From contig JAATFN010000161.1 in the NCBI GenBank assembly GCA_015655165.1, positions 1 through 8,941 on the forward strand: a DNA stretch of 8,941 nucleotides, written 5' to 3'. The notes under the pieces were generated by a model that saw nothing but the letters and a program-made list of their open reading frames with translations, did not search any database and was not told the origin of the DNA. The DNA comes from Betaproteobacteria bacterium (lineage in GTDB: Bacteria > Pseudomonadota > Gammaproteobacteria > Burkholderiales > Burkholderiaceae_D). The position numbers and the translations under genes are program-made. Positions 1-6,255 of the stretch are shown here, piece after piece (positions within the stretch are counted from its first letter, which is position 1; each line of letters begins with the position of its first letter).

Positions 1-1
1 C

Positions 2-616
2 CGTATTGCGGAAAGCGATTTACCGACCGTCGACGTCAAGATCGAGATGTTGCGCTTATGCATTACACGCTTGACCGAGGCCGGTTATGTGTATATCGGG
101 ATGGATCATTTTGCCAAACCGGACGATGATCTGGCCGTGGCACAAAAGCAGGGGAGATTGCATCGCAATTTTCAGGGCTATTCAACGTATGCCGATGCGG
201 ACCTGATTGCTTGCGGTGTATCTGCAATCAGTAATGTGGGCGCGACTTACAGTCAGAATGATAAAACCCTCGAGGGGTATTATAGCGGTATCGACAAACA
301 CAAATTGCCCATTGCAAGAGGCATCGAATTGAATGCGGATGATTTGTTGCGGCGTTTCATTGTCCAAAAGTTGATGTGCGATTTTGAATTGTCTGTTTCT
401 GCACTGGAAATGGCACATCCGATTATCTTTGCAGATTATTTTGCGCAAGAAATAGTGCAATTGCTTGCTTTGGAAAATGACGGCTTGCTTGTGCTTGATG
501 CTGAAAAAATCGTCGTCACCGGTAAAGGGCGGCTGTTAATTCGCAATATCTGCATGGTCTTTGACCGTTATCTTAATAACGGCATACGGCAACAGCGTTA
601 TTCCAAAACCATTTAG
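2..616 (+). CDS. hemN: Oxygen-independent coproporphyrinogen III dehydrogenase, C-terminal part (5' end outside window)
   Basis: The open frame runs in from the window edge (codons R-I-A-E-S-D-L-P...) to TAG at 614-616, about 204 residues. An internal ATG at 47 is not the real start, because the frame and the homology continue upstream of it. HemN is a cytoplasmic radical-SAM enzyme that oxidatively decarboxylates coproporphyrinogen III to protoporphyrinogen IX without O2. The [4Fe-4S] CxxxCxxC motif would lie upstream of the window. What is visible is the typical HemN C-terminal region: HFAKPDDDLAVAQ, LHRNFQGYSTYADADLIACGVSAIS, the GATYSQN segment, the DDLLRRFIVQKLMCDFEL helix and the closing GRLLIRNICMVFDRYL block. 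No internal stop or frameshift is seen. The stop overlaps that of the convergent diguanylate cyclase gene, and no intrinsic terminator is visible between them. Family assignment is firm. Regulation by the nearby FNR protein is plausible from other bacteria but not shown here. Confidence 0.95.
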   Translation, partial: RIAESDLPTVDVKIEMLRLCITRLTEAGYVYIGMDHFAKPDDDLAVAQKQGRLHRNFQGYSTYADADLIACGVSAISNVGATYSQNDKTLEGYYSGIDKHKLPIARGIELNADDLLRRFIVQKLMCDFELSVSALEMAHPIIFADYFAQEIVQLLALENDGLLVLDAEKIVVTGKGRLLIRNICMVFDRYLNNGIRQQRYSKTI

Positions 617-2172
617 CGATCAAAGCTGTTGTCTGTCATGCGTGTTGCCGTTTTTACCGTACGTTCCACACGGTTGCGACCATTGATTTTTGCCTGATAC
701 AATGCAAAATCAGCATGGATAATCCAGTTGTGGGGCTGGGTTTCCTGGGCGCCAGGTATGTGCGTATAAACACCGATACTGACTGTCACGATGTCATAAG
801 GATTTTGGCTATGGGGGATGCGTTGTTGTTCAACGTTGTGGCGGAGTATCTCTGCAACTTTAAACGCCCCGTTTTCATCCGTATTCGGTAATAAAACGGC
901 AAATTCCTCGCCACCATAGCGTGCGCACAAATCACCGGTACGATTTGTCTGGATAAGGGCCGCAATATGTTGCAGACACTTGTCACCGGCAACGTGCCCA
1001 TAGGTATCGTTGTATTTTTTGAAAAAATCGACATCGATCATCAGTAAAGACAACGGCACCTGTACGCGTTTGGCGCGGAGAAATTCGCTTTCCAGTGTGC
1101 GATCGAAATACCTGCGGTTTGCAATGCCCGTTAAACTATCTTCCAGCGCCTGCTTTTTTAATGCATGATTTAATGTGACAAGCTCTCTTCTTGCTTGTCT
1201 TAATGCCACCTCGGCTTTTGACCGGCGCACAATCTGGTTAACCAGATGCGTGCCAGCCAAAATAAAGAAGGTAAATAAAACCAGAATGATCATGGTCTGG
1301 ATAAACGTATCATTGCGCCAACGCTCCAGTAAATCTCGTAACGGCATATCAACCATGATAAAAACAGGATATTTTTTAAGTCGTTCGAAACCGACAATGT
1401 GCTTGTCATTATCAAAAGTAAAGTGTGTTGTCGTCGTGCCTTCAATGCCTTGGTCAATAAAGCCACGATAGACATTGGGGTTGCGTACTTGACGCAAGTT
1501 TGTCCCTGCATCAGGGTAGTGCGCCAGTGTTGCGCCATTATTGAGACCAAGGATGACGGTAACATTGTTGTTATTGTCAAAACTACGGTAGAACTTCAGG
1601 AAGTAGTCGACATAGACCGTTGCCAGAATCAGTCCGGCGAAACTGCCATCAGGGTAGTTAAGCCGGCGAGAGACAGGGATGACCATATCTCCTGTCATAC
1701 GGCTTTTAATGGGCGTACCGATATGCAATCCCCGATCGGGATTCGTGCTGTGAAATAAAAAATACTCCTGATCGGATTCAGATAAATACCAGGGGATATC
1801 GCTCATTGAACTGACTAAACCGGTTCCTTGTGCGTTATAGACAAATATACCGTGCAGATAGGGGAGTGTGTAGATTTGAGATACAAGCAGTGGGTATAGG
1901 CGTGTTAAAGCATCGGTGCTGATTGCTTCAACTTCGAGACGCTGGACAATATCGTTAATAACGACATCCGTACTCATGATTGCATCTTCAGCATGTTGGG
2001 ATTGACTGTTGGAGAGATTACCTACCAACGTACATGCTTCCTTCAATCCGGATTGATAGGCATTCCATGTGGTCCAGCCATGCAATGCCAGAAGCGAGAT
2101 GCACACAAGTGCAACAAAAAAAACAGCATAGAGGTTGATTCTTCTCATGTTGAGTATGCTATTAATACCCAC
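613..2172 (-). CDS. Membrane-bound diguanylate cyclase with periplasmic Cache-type sensor and GGDEF domain
   Basis: Predicted to make cyclic di-GMP from two GTP at the inner membrane in response to a periplasmic ligand. Order: short cytoplasmic N-terminus, transmembrane helix ~13-32, a periplasmic double-Cache-like domain ~45-280 (INDIVQRLEV, YLHGIFVYNAQGTGLVSS, IPVSRR, FAGLILATVYVDYF), transmembrane helix ~289-312, a short coiled linker ~315-343, then GGDEF ~344-505. Active-site marks: DSLTGIANRR, metal-binding D380 in MIDVDFFKKYND, and signature GGEEF at 420-424. An RTGD inhibitory I-site (411-414) sits exactly five residues before the signature, so product feedback is expected. The longest start is GTG at 2170-2172 (519 aa). 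An ATG at 2146-2148 gives MRRINLYAVFF (511 aa) and starts closer to the first helix; neither has a clear Shine-Dalgarno. The 3' end overlaps hemN by 4 bases. The Cache ligand is unknown. Confidence 0.92.
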   Translation of the reverse strand: MGINSILNMRRINLYAVFFVALVCISLLALHGWTTWNAYQSGLKEACTLVGNLSNSQSQHAEDAIMSTDVVINDIVQRLEVEAISTDALTRLYPLLVSQIYTLPYLHGIFVYNAQGTGLVSSMSDIPWYLSESDQEYFLFHSTNPDRGLHIGTPIKSRMTGDMVIPVSRRLNYPDGSFAGLILATVYVDYFLKFYRSFDNNNNVTVILGLNNGATLAHYPDAGTNLRQVRNPNVYRGFIDQGIEGTTTTHFTFDNDKHIVGFERLKKYPVFIMVDMPLRDLLERWRNDTFIQTMIILVLFTFFILAGTHLVNQIVRRSKAEVALRQARRELVTLNHALKKQALEDSLTGIANRRYFDRTLESEFLRAKRVQVPLSLLMIDVDFFKKYNDTYGHVAGDKCLQHIAALIQTNRTGDLCARYGGEEFAVLLPNTDENGAFKVAEILRHNVEQQRIPHSQNPYDIVTVSIGVYTHIPGAQETQPHNWIIHADFALYQAKINGRNRVERTVKTATRMTDNSFDR

Positions 2173-2206
2173 TATGTCTACATTTCAGTTCGTGATTGAT
2201 CTGCAT

Positions 2207-2212
2207 AGTATA
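2207..2212 (-). promoter_or_regulatory. Candidate -10 box for the diguanylate cyclase gene
   Basis: On the minus strand this reads TATACT, five of six to the sigma-70 -10 consensus, and would place the transcript start about 25-30 bases before the GTG start. The best -35 upstream is a poor TTAAGT at a long 19-base spacing, so this is a weak call made on one hexamer and position. Confidence 0.3.
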
Positions 2213-2283
2213 CGTTTGATTGTCACTGGACACTTAAGCTATGGCAGAATTACAAATGAATTTTCTGAATTGAAAGTGGAATG

Positions 2284-2289
2284 TATAAT
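2284..2289 (+). promoter_or_regulatory. Candidate -10 box for the thioesterase gene
   Basis: A perfect TATAAT hexamer lies 92 bases before the thioesterase start. The 17-base-spaced -35 position (2261-2266, TTTTCT) is a poor match, so an activator or another sigma context may be needed. The predicted transcript start would fall inside the inverted repeat at 2291-2310. Confidence 0.4.
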
Positions 2290-2290
2290 T

Positions 2291-2310
2291 CTGCCTGAAC
2301 AAGCAGGCAG
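2291..2310. repeat. Perfect 7-bp inverted repeat just downstream of TATAAT
   Basis: Arms CTGCCTG (2291-2297) and CAGGCAG (2304-2310) are perfectly complementary around a six-base AACAAG spacer. No T-tract follows, so it is not an intrinsic terminator. Its place at the likely transcript start, between the divergent cyclase and thioesterase genes, suits a repressor operator or a 5' leader hairpin. Function is inferred from position only. Confidence 0.5.
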
Positions 2311-2381
2311 GTGTATGGGATAAATACATCCTGACCTAGCGCATTTTTATCCGGAAATACCCTCAGAGAAAGCCAAGAACC

Positions 2382-2858
2382 ATGGATATGCCATCTCATC
2401 AACTCACCATGACCGTGTTAATGACGCCGGATATGGCTAATTTTGCAGGTAATGTACACGGCGGTACGATTTTAAAATTACTTGATCAGGTCGCTTATGC
2501 TTGTGCTAGCCGTTATGCAGGGCAGTATGTTGTCACCTTGAGTGTGGATCAGGTGATGTTTCGTCAGCCCATCCATGTCGGTGAGCTCGTCAATTTTTTA
2601 GCGAGTGTGAACCATACAGGGAAATCATCGATGGAAGTCGGCATTAAAGTTGTTGCTGAAAAAATCCGTACCCAGGAACTTCGTCACGTTAATAGCTGTT
2701 TCTTTACGATGGTCGCGGTCGATGACTCCAGAAAACCTGTTGCAGTACCATCGCTGACACCCTCCACGCCACTAGAAAAAAGGCGCTTTGAAGAAGCGGT
2801 ATTACGCAAGCAATTGAGACAGGAATTGGCGCAACGTTTTGAGATAGAGCGACCATAA
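2382..2858 (+). CDS. Acyl-CoA thioesterase, YciA/BACH-type hotdog fold
   Basis: A 158-residue single hotdog domain predicted to hydrolyse acyl-CoA thioesters to free acid and CoA in the cytoplasm. Visible family marks are the GNVHGGTILKLLDQVAYACA block, with N24, H26, the GG pair and D35 on and before the central helix, then VTLSVDQVMFRQPIHVGELV (residues 51-70) and SCFFTMVAVDD (105-115). The C-terminus is a charged, probably helical tail (EKRRFEEAVLRKQLRQELAQRFE), usual for this subgroup. Length is normal for the family. The start is ATG at 2382, with a purine-rich AGAGAAAG stretch upstream; a second ATG two codons on (2388) is possible. It is transcribed away from the diguanylate cyclase and converges on fnr with an 86-base gap. 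Substrate chain length cannot be read from sequence. Confidence 0.9.
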   Translation: MDMPSHQLTMTVLMTPDMANFAGNVHGGTILKLLDQVAYACASRYAGQYVVTLSVDQVMFRQPIHVGELVNFLASVNHTGKSSMEVGIKVVAEKIRTQELRHVNSCFFTMVAVDDSRKPVAVPSLTPSTPLEKRRFEEAVLRKQLRQELAQRFEIERP

Positions 2859-2944
2859 TATGTATAATAAACAATAGGTTATGGTATATTTGTATTATTT
2901 ACATTAGGTCTGGTTGGTGTGAGTCTGATGCGTCTGATCGGGAT
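2859..2944. other. Convergent intergenic gap between thioesterase and fnr
   Basis: AT-rich at the left and mixed at the right. I see only loosely complementary A/T tracts around 2867-2902 and no GC stem followed by a T-run in either direction, so no terminator is called for either gene. Confidence 0.5.
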
Positions 2945-3697
2945 TTACGTACAAGGATCGGTGCCCATGGCAACCGATCTTAACGTGGGTAAATCGGTTA
3001 ATTCCAGTTCACGGTGGTTCACATTCAACCAGCCTTTTTTCTTGAAGTCGCTTAACAGGCGGCTGACACTTTCAACCGCCAATCCCAGATAGTTGCCAAT
3101 CTCTTCGCGCGTCATCCGTAGCTGGAAACGGTTTGCCGCATAACCGCGTGTGGCATAACGGGAAGACAGATTGATCAGGAAAGCGGCCAGTTTTTCCTGT
3201 GCTTTCATATTGCTCAACAGCAGCATCACATTTTGTTCACGTGAAATTTCCTGACTCATCATCCGGTGGAAGTGGCGCAGCAAAGTCGGAATATCGCTTA
3301 ACAATTCTTCCAGCTGGCTAAAGGGTATTTCACATACTTCACTGTCTTCCAGAGCGATGGCTTCACAAAGATGCCTGGATGTGCCAATCGCATCCATCCC
3401 CAGTAATTCACCGGCCATTTGAAAGCCTGTAATCTGGTGGTTGCCATTGCTGTTACTTTGAAATGTTTTGAAATGCCCCAGGCGAATTGCATAGAGCATG
3501 GTAAATTCATCCCCGATACGATAGAGGCTTTCACCACGCAACACACGGCGCCGCCGCCCGATAATCTGGTCAAGACGTTGCAAGTCATCGTCTGCCAACC
3601 CCATTGGCAAACACAACTGGTGCATGCTGCAAGCAGCACAACTTGCGCGTAATGCGGGCAGACTAATTACAGGTACTGTAGGTGCGGAAACTGACAT
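2945..3697 (-). CDS. fnr: FNR-type oxygen-sensing transcription regulator (CRP/FNR family)
   Basis: A 250-residue regulator that should bind a [4Fe-4S] cluster when oxygen is absent, dimerise, and bind TTGAT-N4-ATCAA sites. The cluster ligands are all present: C20, C23 and C29 (CAACSMHQLC) plus C122 (EVCEIPF), the same residue numbers as in E. coli FNR. The effector domain carries GELLGMDAIG (~96-105). The dimer helix (~140-170) has I151 like E. coli, but Glu at 154 where E. coli has Asp, a residue known there to affect oxygen-sensitive dimerisation. The helix-turn-helix TREEIGNYLGLAVESVSRLL holds V208, E209, S212 and R213, the FNR-type recognition residues. Start ATG at 3695-3697 has only a weak purine stretch upstream. 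Betaproteobacterial orthologues are often called fnr or btr. It lies downstream of, and in the same direction as, the LysR gene, 135 bases away. Confidence 0.95.
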   Translation of the reverse strand: MSVSAPTVPVISLPALRASCAACSMHQLCLPMGLADDDLQRLDQIIGRRRRVLRGESLYRIGDEFTMLYAIRLGHFKTFQSNSNGNHQITGFQMAGELLGMDAIGTSRHLCEAIALEDSEVCEIPFSQLEELLSDIPTLLRHFHRMMSQEISREQNVMLLLSNMKAQEKLAAFLINLSSRYATRGYAANRFQLRMTREEIGNYLGLAVESVSRLLSDFKKKGWLNVNHRELELTDLPTLRSVAMGTDPCT

Positions 3698-3734
3698 GAC
3701 GTTATCGTTCTTTTTAAAAGCGGCAGTTATGTTG

Positions 3735-3757
3735 TTAAGACATGTATTAAGTGCACT
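3735..3757. promoter_or_regulatory. Two adjacent palindromes upstream of fnr
   Basis: Positions 3735-3750 read TTAAGACATGTATTAA, a palindrome apart from one mismatched pair. It abuts, sharing one base, the perfect 8-bp palindrome AGTGCACT at 3750-3757. The pair is centred about 40-60 bases before the fnr start codon, where an operator would be expected. It does not resemble an FNR box, so self-regulation through that motif is not supported. Function is inferred. Confidence 0.35.
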
Positions 3758-3832
3758 AAGGATACCTGTGTATGCGTTTCAGGGAAAGGCCTTATTGCGC
3801 ATTCTTTCACCTTGGTGAGGAAAGCACGTAGG

Positions 3833-4765
3833 TCATGCTCTTGCCAATATCGGCTGATTACCATCCAATGCCGTTAGGGCAGCTAATGCATCTAGCCACC
3901 AGGATACTGCCGGACCTGCACGATAGTCGCTGCTGTAGACACATTGCATTGGTAATGCCAGGCCTTCTGGCGGATGTTGCGTTGTCTGGATACGTACCAG
4001 TTTGCCCGAGACAATATCTTCTTCAATCACATGTTCTGGCATATATCCCCAACCCATGCCAGCACGCAGCAGCATATGTTTTGTACTCAAGTCGCTCATA
4101 CGCCAGACCAGTGTCGAATGTACCGAAAAATCCTTGCTTGCAGTCAGTTCGCTACGGTCGGTTAACACCAGTTGTGTTTCATGTGATAGCACATGTTCGG
4201 GAACCCGGCCTTTGATTGCGGCTAGCGGATGCGTGGGACTGACGACACCGATCATCATGATATTGGGGAGGCCAATGCGTGTCAGTTTGGCGGGTGTTAT
4301 CGGGATGGTTGCAACAATACCCAGTTGCGCATCCCCATCTATGACCCGTTTGGCAACCGCGCCAAGCGCTTCGATTTCAAGACGTACTGTGACAGTGGGG
4401 AATGCCGTCTTGAATTGTTTTAGCAGCTGTGTCAGGCAATGCATCGGGAAAAATACATCGACTGCCAGTGTTATGTCTAGCTCCTGTCCTTTTGCATAAC
4501 CGGATGCCTTGATTTGCAATGCGTCGACTTGATCCAGCACCTGTCTGGCGTCGCGAATCAGCGTTGTTCCGGCCTCTGTCAAGCTAGGTCGGTAGTTGCT
4601 GCGATCAAACAGGACGACGCCCAGTTGGTTTTCCAGTGTGGCAATGGCGTAACTGACAGCGGACTGGGCACGGGACAAACTACGCGATGCTGCCAGGAAA
4701 CTACCACAATCAACGACCTGCACGAATACACGTAACTGATCGAGAGATAAGCGCTCGATGTTCAT
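3833..4765 (-). CDS. LysR-type transcriptional regulator
   Basis: A 310-residue protein with the LysR plan: an N-terminal winged helix-turn-helix (~5-65; LDQLRVFVQVVDCGSFLAASRSLSRAQSAVSYAIATLENQLGVVLFDR), a linker helix (~66-92) and a periplasmic-binding-protein-like effector domain (~95-295; LDITLAVDVFFPMHCLTQLLKQF, QLGIVATIP, LLRAGMGWGYMPEHV). It probably responds to a small molecule. Start ATG is at 4763-4765, without a strong Shine-Dalgarno. It is divergent from doxX and the two pirin genes across 149 bases, the classic arrangement for a LysR regulator and its target operon, so control of those genes is the leading inference. It could also read through into fnr, which follows on the same strand. 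The inducer is unknown. Confidence 0.93.
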   Translation of the reverse strand: MNIERLSLDQLRVFVQVVDCGSFLAASRSLSRAQSAVSYAIATLENQLGVVLFDRSNYRPSLTEAGTTLIRDARQVLDQVDALQIKASGYAKGQELDITLAVDVFFPMHCLTQLLKQFKTAFPTVTVRLEIEALGAVAKRVIDGDAQLGIVATIPITPAKLTRIGLPNIMMIGVVSPTHPLAAIKGRVPEHVLSHETQLVLTDRSELTASKDFSVHSTLVWRMSDLSTKHMLLRAGMGWGYMPEHVIEEDIVSGKLVRIQTTQHPPEGLALPMQCVYSSDYRAGPAVSWWLDALAALTALDGNQPILARA

Positions 4766-4914
4766 AAAAGGCCAGCATTCTACGATGAAATGATTAAACT
4801 ATATACAGTGATTAGATGGAGATTATCATAAAACAATACATTTATTGCTATTTAAATAAGGGGTAACCTTGTTGCGTCGGTGTTTTTTATTTCCCCTTTA
4901 AGGAGAGGTTCTAA
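4766..4914. promoter_or_regulatory. Divergent lysR/doxX control region with repeated TGATTA half-sites
   Basis: TGATTA occurs as direct copies at 4791-4796 and 4809-4814, 18 bases apart. A near-inverted copy TTATCA follows at 4823-4828, and between the direct copies lies the short dyad ACT-N6-AGT (4798-4809). Such repeats suit a LysR tetramer binding between divergent promoters. I could not settle convincing -35/-10 pairs. The doxX end carries a strong Shine-Dalgarno, AAGGAGAGG at 4900-4908. Confidence 0.4.
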
Positions 4915-5298
4915 ATGATACATTCCACACCGTTATACCACGTCGGACGCGTACTGCTGGCCTTGTTGTTCCTGGTTGCGGGTATTTTAAAAATTACCAG
5001 TTTTGAAGGAACGGCGCAGTATTTTGGCATGTTGGGTTTTCCTTTGCCGGTTTGGGCAACTGTACTGTCGATTATTATTGAAGTCGGTGGTGGTCTAGTG
5101 TTGTTAATAGGCTACCGGTACGAGCGACATGCAGCATTATTGTTGGCTGTTTTTACGGCAGTTGCCAGCTTGGTGGCACATCAATTCTGGCAACATGGTG
5201 AACAGTTTATTCCTTTTTTGAAAAATCTGGCATTGATTGGTGCATTAATTCTTTTCTGGAATACAGGTGCGGCACCACGTAAGACCAAGAAAAAGTAA
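4915..5298 (+). CDS. DoxX family small integral membrane protein
   Basis: A 127-residue protein with four predicted membrane helices (~10-27, 46-67, 72-92, 101-116) and a basic tail (RKTKKK), matching DoxX/SURF4-like inner-membrane proteins in length and layout. Family marks are the GRVLLALLFLVAGILKITSFEGTAQYFGMLGFP opening and the IIEVGGGLVLLIGYRYERHAALLLAVFTAVASLVAHQFW core. DoxX proteins are linked to quinone or thiol-dependent redox processes and to stress resistance in some bacteria, but the reaction of this one is not known. A strong Shine-Dalgarno six bases before ATG 4915 fixes the start. It is first in a same-strand series with two pirins and divergent from the LysR gene, a recurring context. 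A hairpin-forming repeat separates it from the pirins. Confidence 0.9.
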   Translation: MIHSTPLYHVGRVLLALLFLVAGILKITSFEGTAQYFGMLGFPLPVWATVLSIIIEVGGGLVLLIGYRYERHAALLLAVFTAVASLVAHQFWQHGEQFIPFLKNLALIGALILFWNTGAAPRKTKKK

Positions 5299-5323
5299 GG
5301 TAAAGGGTTGGTTGTTTGTTGTC

Positions 5324-5356
5324 AGGTCAACCTGCATCATTGTTGCAGGTTGACCT
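5324..5356. repeat. 13-bp perfect inverted repeat between doxX and the first pirin
   Basis: Arm AGGTCAACCTGCA (5324-5336) is fully complementary to TGCAGGTTGACCT (5344-5356) with a 7-base TCATTGT loop. The RNA would form a strong hairpin starting 25 bases after the doxX stop. No T-run follows in either direction, so it is not a standard intrinsic terminator. It ends 14 bases before the pirin Shine-Dalgarno (GGAG at 5371-5374). It may stabilise the doxX message, attenuate pirin expression, or be a protein-binding operator. Confidence 0.75.
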
Positions 5357-5381
5357 ATATGGGATTTAGCGGAGAAAAGTA

Positions 5382-5810
5382 ATGCGTAATGAATTTACAA
5401 GGCAATTGGAACGTCTGGTTGAAGGTGTTGCAACACAAGATGGTGCAGGTGTGAAACTAACACGTGTATTAACCCATGATCTGCAACGACGTCTTGATCC
5501 ATTCTTAATGCTGGATGCGTTTCACTCGGATACTTCGGATGACTATATCGCGGGCTTTCCGAACCATCCCCATCGCGGATTTGAAACCGTTACCTATATG
5601 CTGGCCGGTCGTATGCGTCATCGCGACAGTGCCGGTCATGAAGGATTGTTGACATCAGGCGGCATCCAATGGATGACTGCTGGCAGCGGTCTTATCCATT
5701 CCGAGTTACCGGAACAGGAAGACGGGTTGATGAGTGGCTTCCAATTGTGGGTTAACTTACCTTCCCAAGATAAAATGACGCATCCGGGCTATCGGGATAT
5801 TCCACAATAG
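5382..5810 (+). CDS. Pirin N-terminal cupin domain, truncated product
   Basis: This is the part certain to be translated: 142 residues ending at the amber codon. It covers the whole N-terminal cupin of a pirin, with the four metal ligands in place: H62 and H64 (NHPHRGFETVTY), H106 and E108 (GSGLIHSELP). These correspond to the His-His-His-Glu Fe site of pirins such as E. coli YhhW (a quercetin 2,3-dioxygenase in vitro) and human pirin. The FQLWVNLP strand that normally leads to the second cupin is present, and then the chain ends. Whether a lone N-terminal domain folds or works is unknown; pirins normally need both barrels packed together. Confidence 0.75.
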   Translation: MRNEFTRQLERLVEGVATQDGAGVKLTRVLTHDLQRRLDPFLMLDAFHSDTSDDYIAGFPNHPHRGFETVTYMLAGRMRHRDSAGHEGLLTSGGIQWMTAGSGLIHSELPEQEDGLMSGFQLWVNLPSQDKMTHPGYRDIPQ

Positions 5811-5840
5811 CAGATTCCGCAAGTCTCACCGCAAGCTGGT

Positions 5841-6245
5841 GTGGCAGTACGTGTTCTTGCAGGGGAGGCATTCGGCACACCAGGTGCGGTCCAACGACCT
5901 GTGACGGAACCGCTCTTTCTGGATATACACATTGATGCGGGCCAGACACTGGATTTACCGATTCCGGCGACACACAATGCGTTTTTGTATGTGCAAGAAG
6001 GCGAACTGGCTGTCGGGCAAGACAGTCGCGTGGCGCTCGCGCGGACAATGGCAGTGTTGAGTAATACGCCAGACGCTGCCGGAGTACGCGTGAGCGCACA
6101 TGTTGACAGCCACTTTTTGTTGATTGCAGGGCATCCCTTAAACGAGCCGATTGCGCAGTGGGGACCATTCGTCATGAATACACGCACGCAGATCGAGCAA
6201 GCAGTCGATGATTTCAGAAGTGGTCGTTTCGGAACAAGTTATTGA
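5841..6245 (+). CDS. Pirin C-terminal cupin fragment, possible restart product
   Basis: The remainder of the split pirin, in the same frame. If translated on its own it could begin at GTG 5841 (MAVRVLAGEAFG..., 134 aa), but there is no good Shine-Dalgarno before it, so readthrough of the amber codon or no expression are equally possible. Features typical of the second pirin cupin are VRVLAGEAFGTPGAV, a PLFLDIHIDAGQTLDLPIPATHNAFLYVQEG strand pair, and the C-terminal HFLLIAGHPLNEPIAQWGPFVMNT motif followed by a helix (QIEQAVDDFRSGRFG). This domain holds no metal in known pirins. Its stop overlaps the Shine-Dalgarno region of the next pirin. Confidence 0.55.
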   Translation: MAVRVLAGEAFGTPGAVQRPVTEPLFLDIHIDAGQTLDLPIPATHNAFLYVQEGELAVGQDSRVALARTMAVLSNTPDAAGVRVSAHVDSHFLLIAGHPLNEPIAQWGPFVMNTRTQIEQAVDDFRSGRFGTSY

Positions 6246-6255
6246 GGGAGTAGTC

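Larger units (their letters stand above)
5382..6245 (+). pseudogene. Pirin family gene interrupted by an in-frame amber codon
   Basis: One reading frame from ATG 5382 to TGA 6243-6245 encodes a complete two-domain pirin of about 287 residues, except for a TAG at 5808-5810 (codon 143). The frame does not shift and no other stop occurs in the 144 codons after it. The residues on both sides join as a normal pirin would (PGYRDIPQ-stop-QIPQVSPQAGVAVRVLAGEAFG). A single C-to-T change from CAG (Gln) would explain it. The clean downstream frame suggests a recent mutation, a sequencing error, or some readthrough. The Shine-Dalgarno GGAG is seven bases before the start. It belongs to the 'PFLMLDAF' pirin subtype, unlike the intact pirin that follows. 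Confidence 0.8.

Noticed and set aside
3807..3818. TCACC-TT-GGTGA at the 3' region of the LysR gene as its terminator
   Set aside because: Loop is too small for the full stem, and on the coding (minus) strand no T-run follows.
3835..4499. Several plus-strand open frames opposite the LysR gene
   Set aside because: Cys/Ser/His-rich translations with no family look, all antisense to a clear LysR protein.
5752..6187. Minus-strand open frames opposite the split pirin, considered as a new gene explaining the amber codon
   Set aside because: Arg/Ser/Cys/Pro-rich shadow translations without domain features, while the plus strand encodes recognisable pirin throughout.
6208..6255. Longer 305-residue start for the intact pirin
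   Set aside because: The extra 16 residues overlap the end of the split pirin and lack pirin character; GAGGGAG just before ATG 6256 marks the real start.
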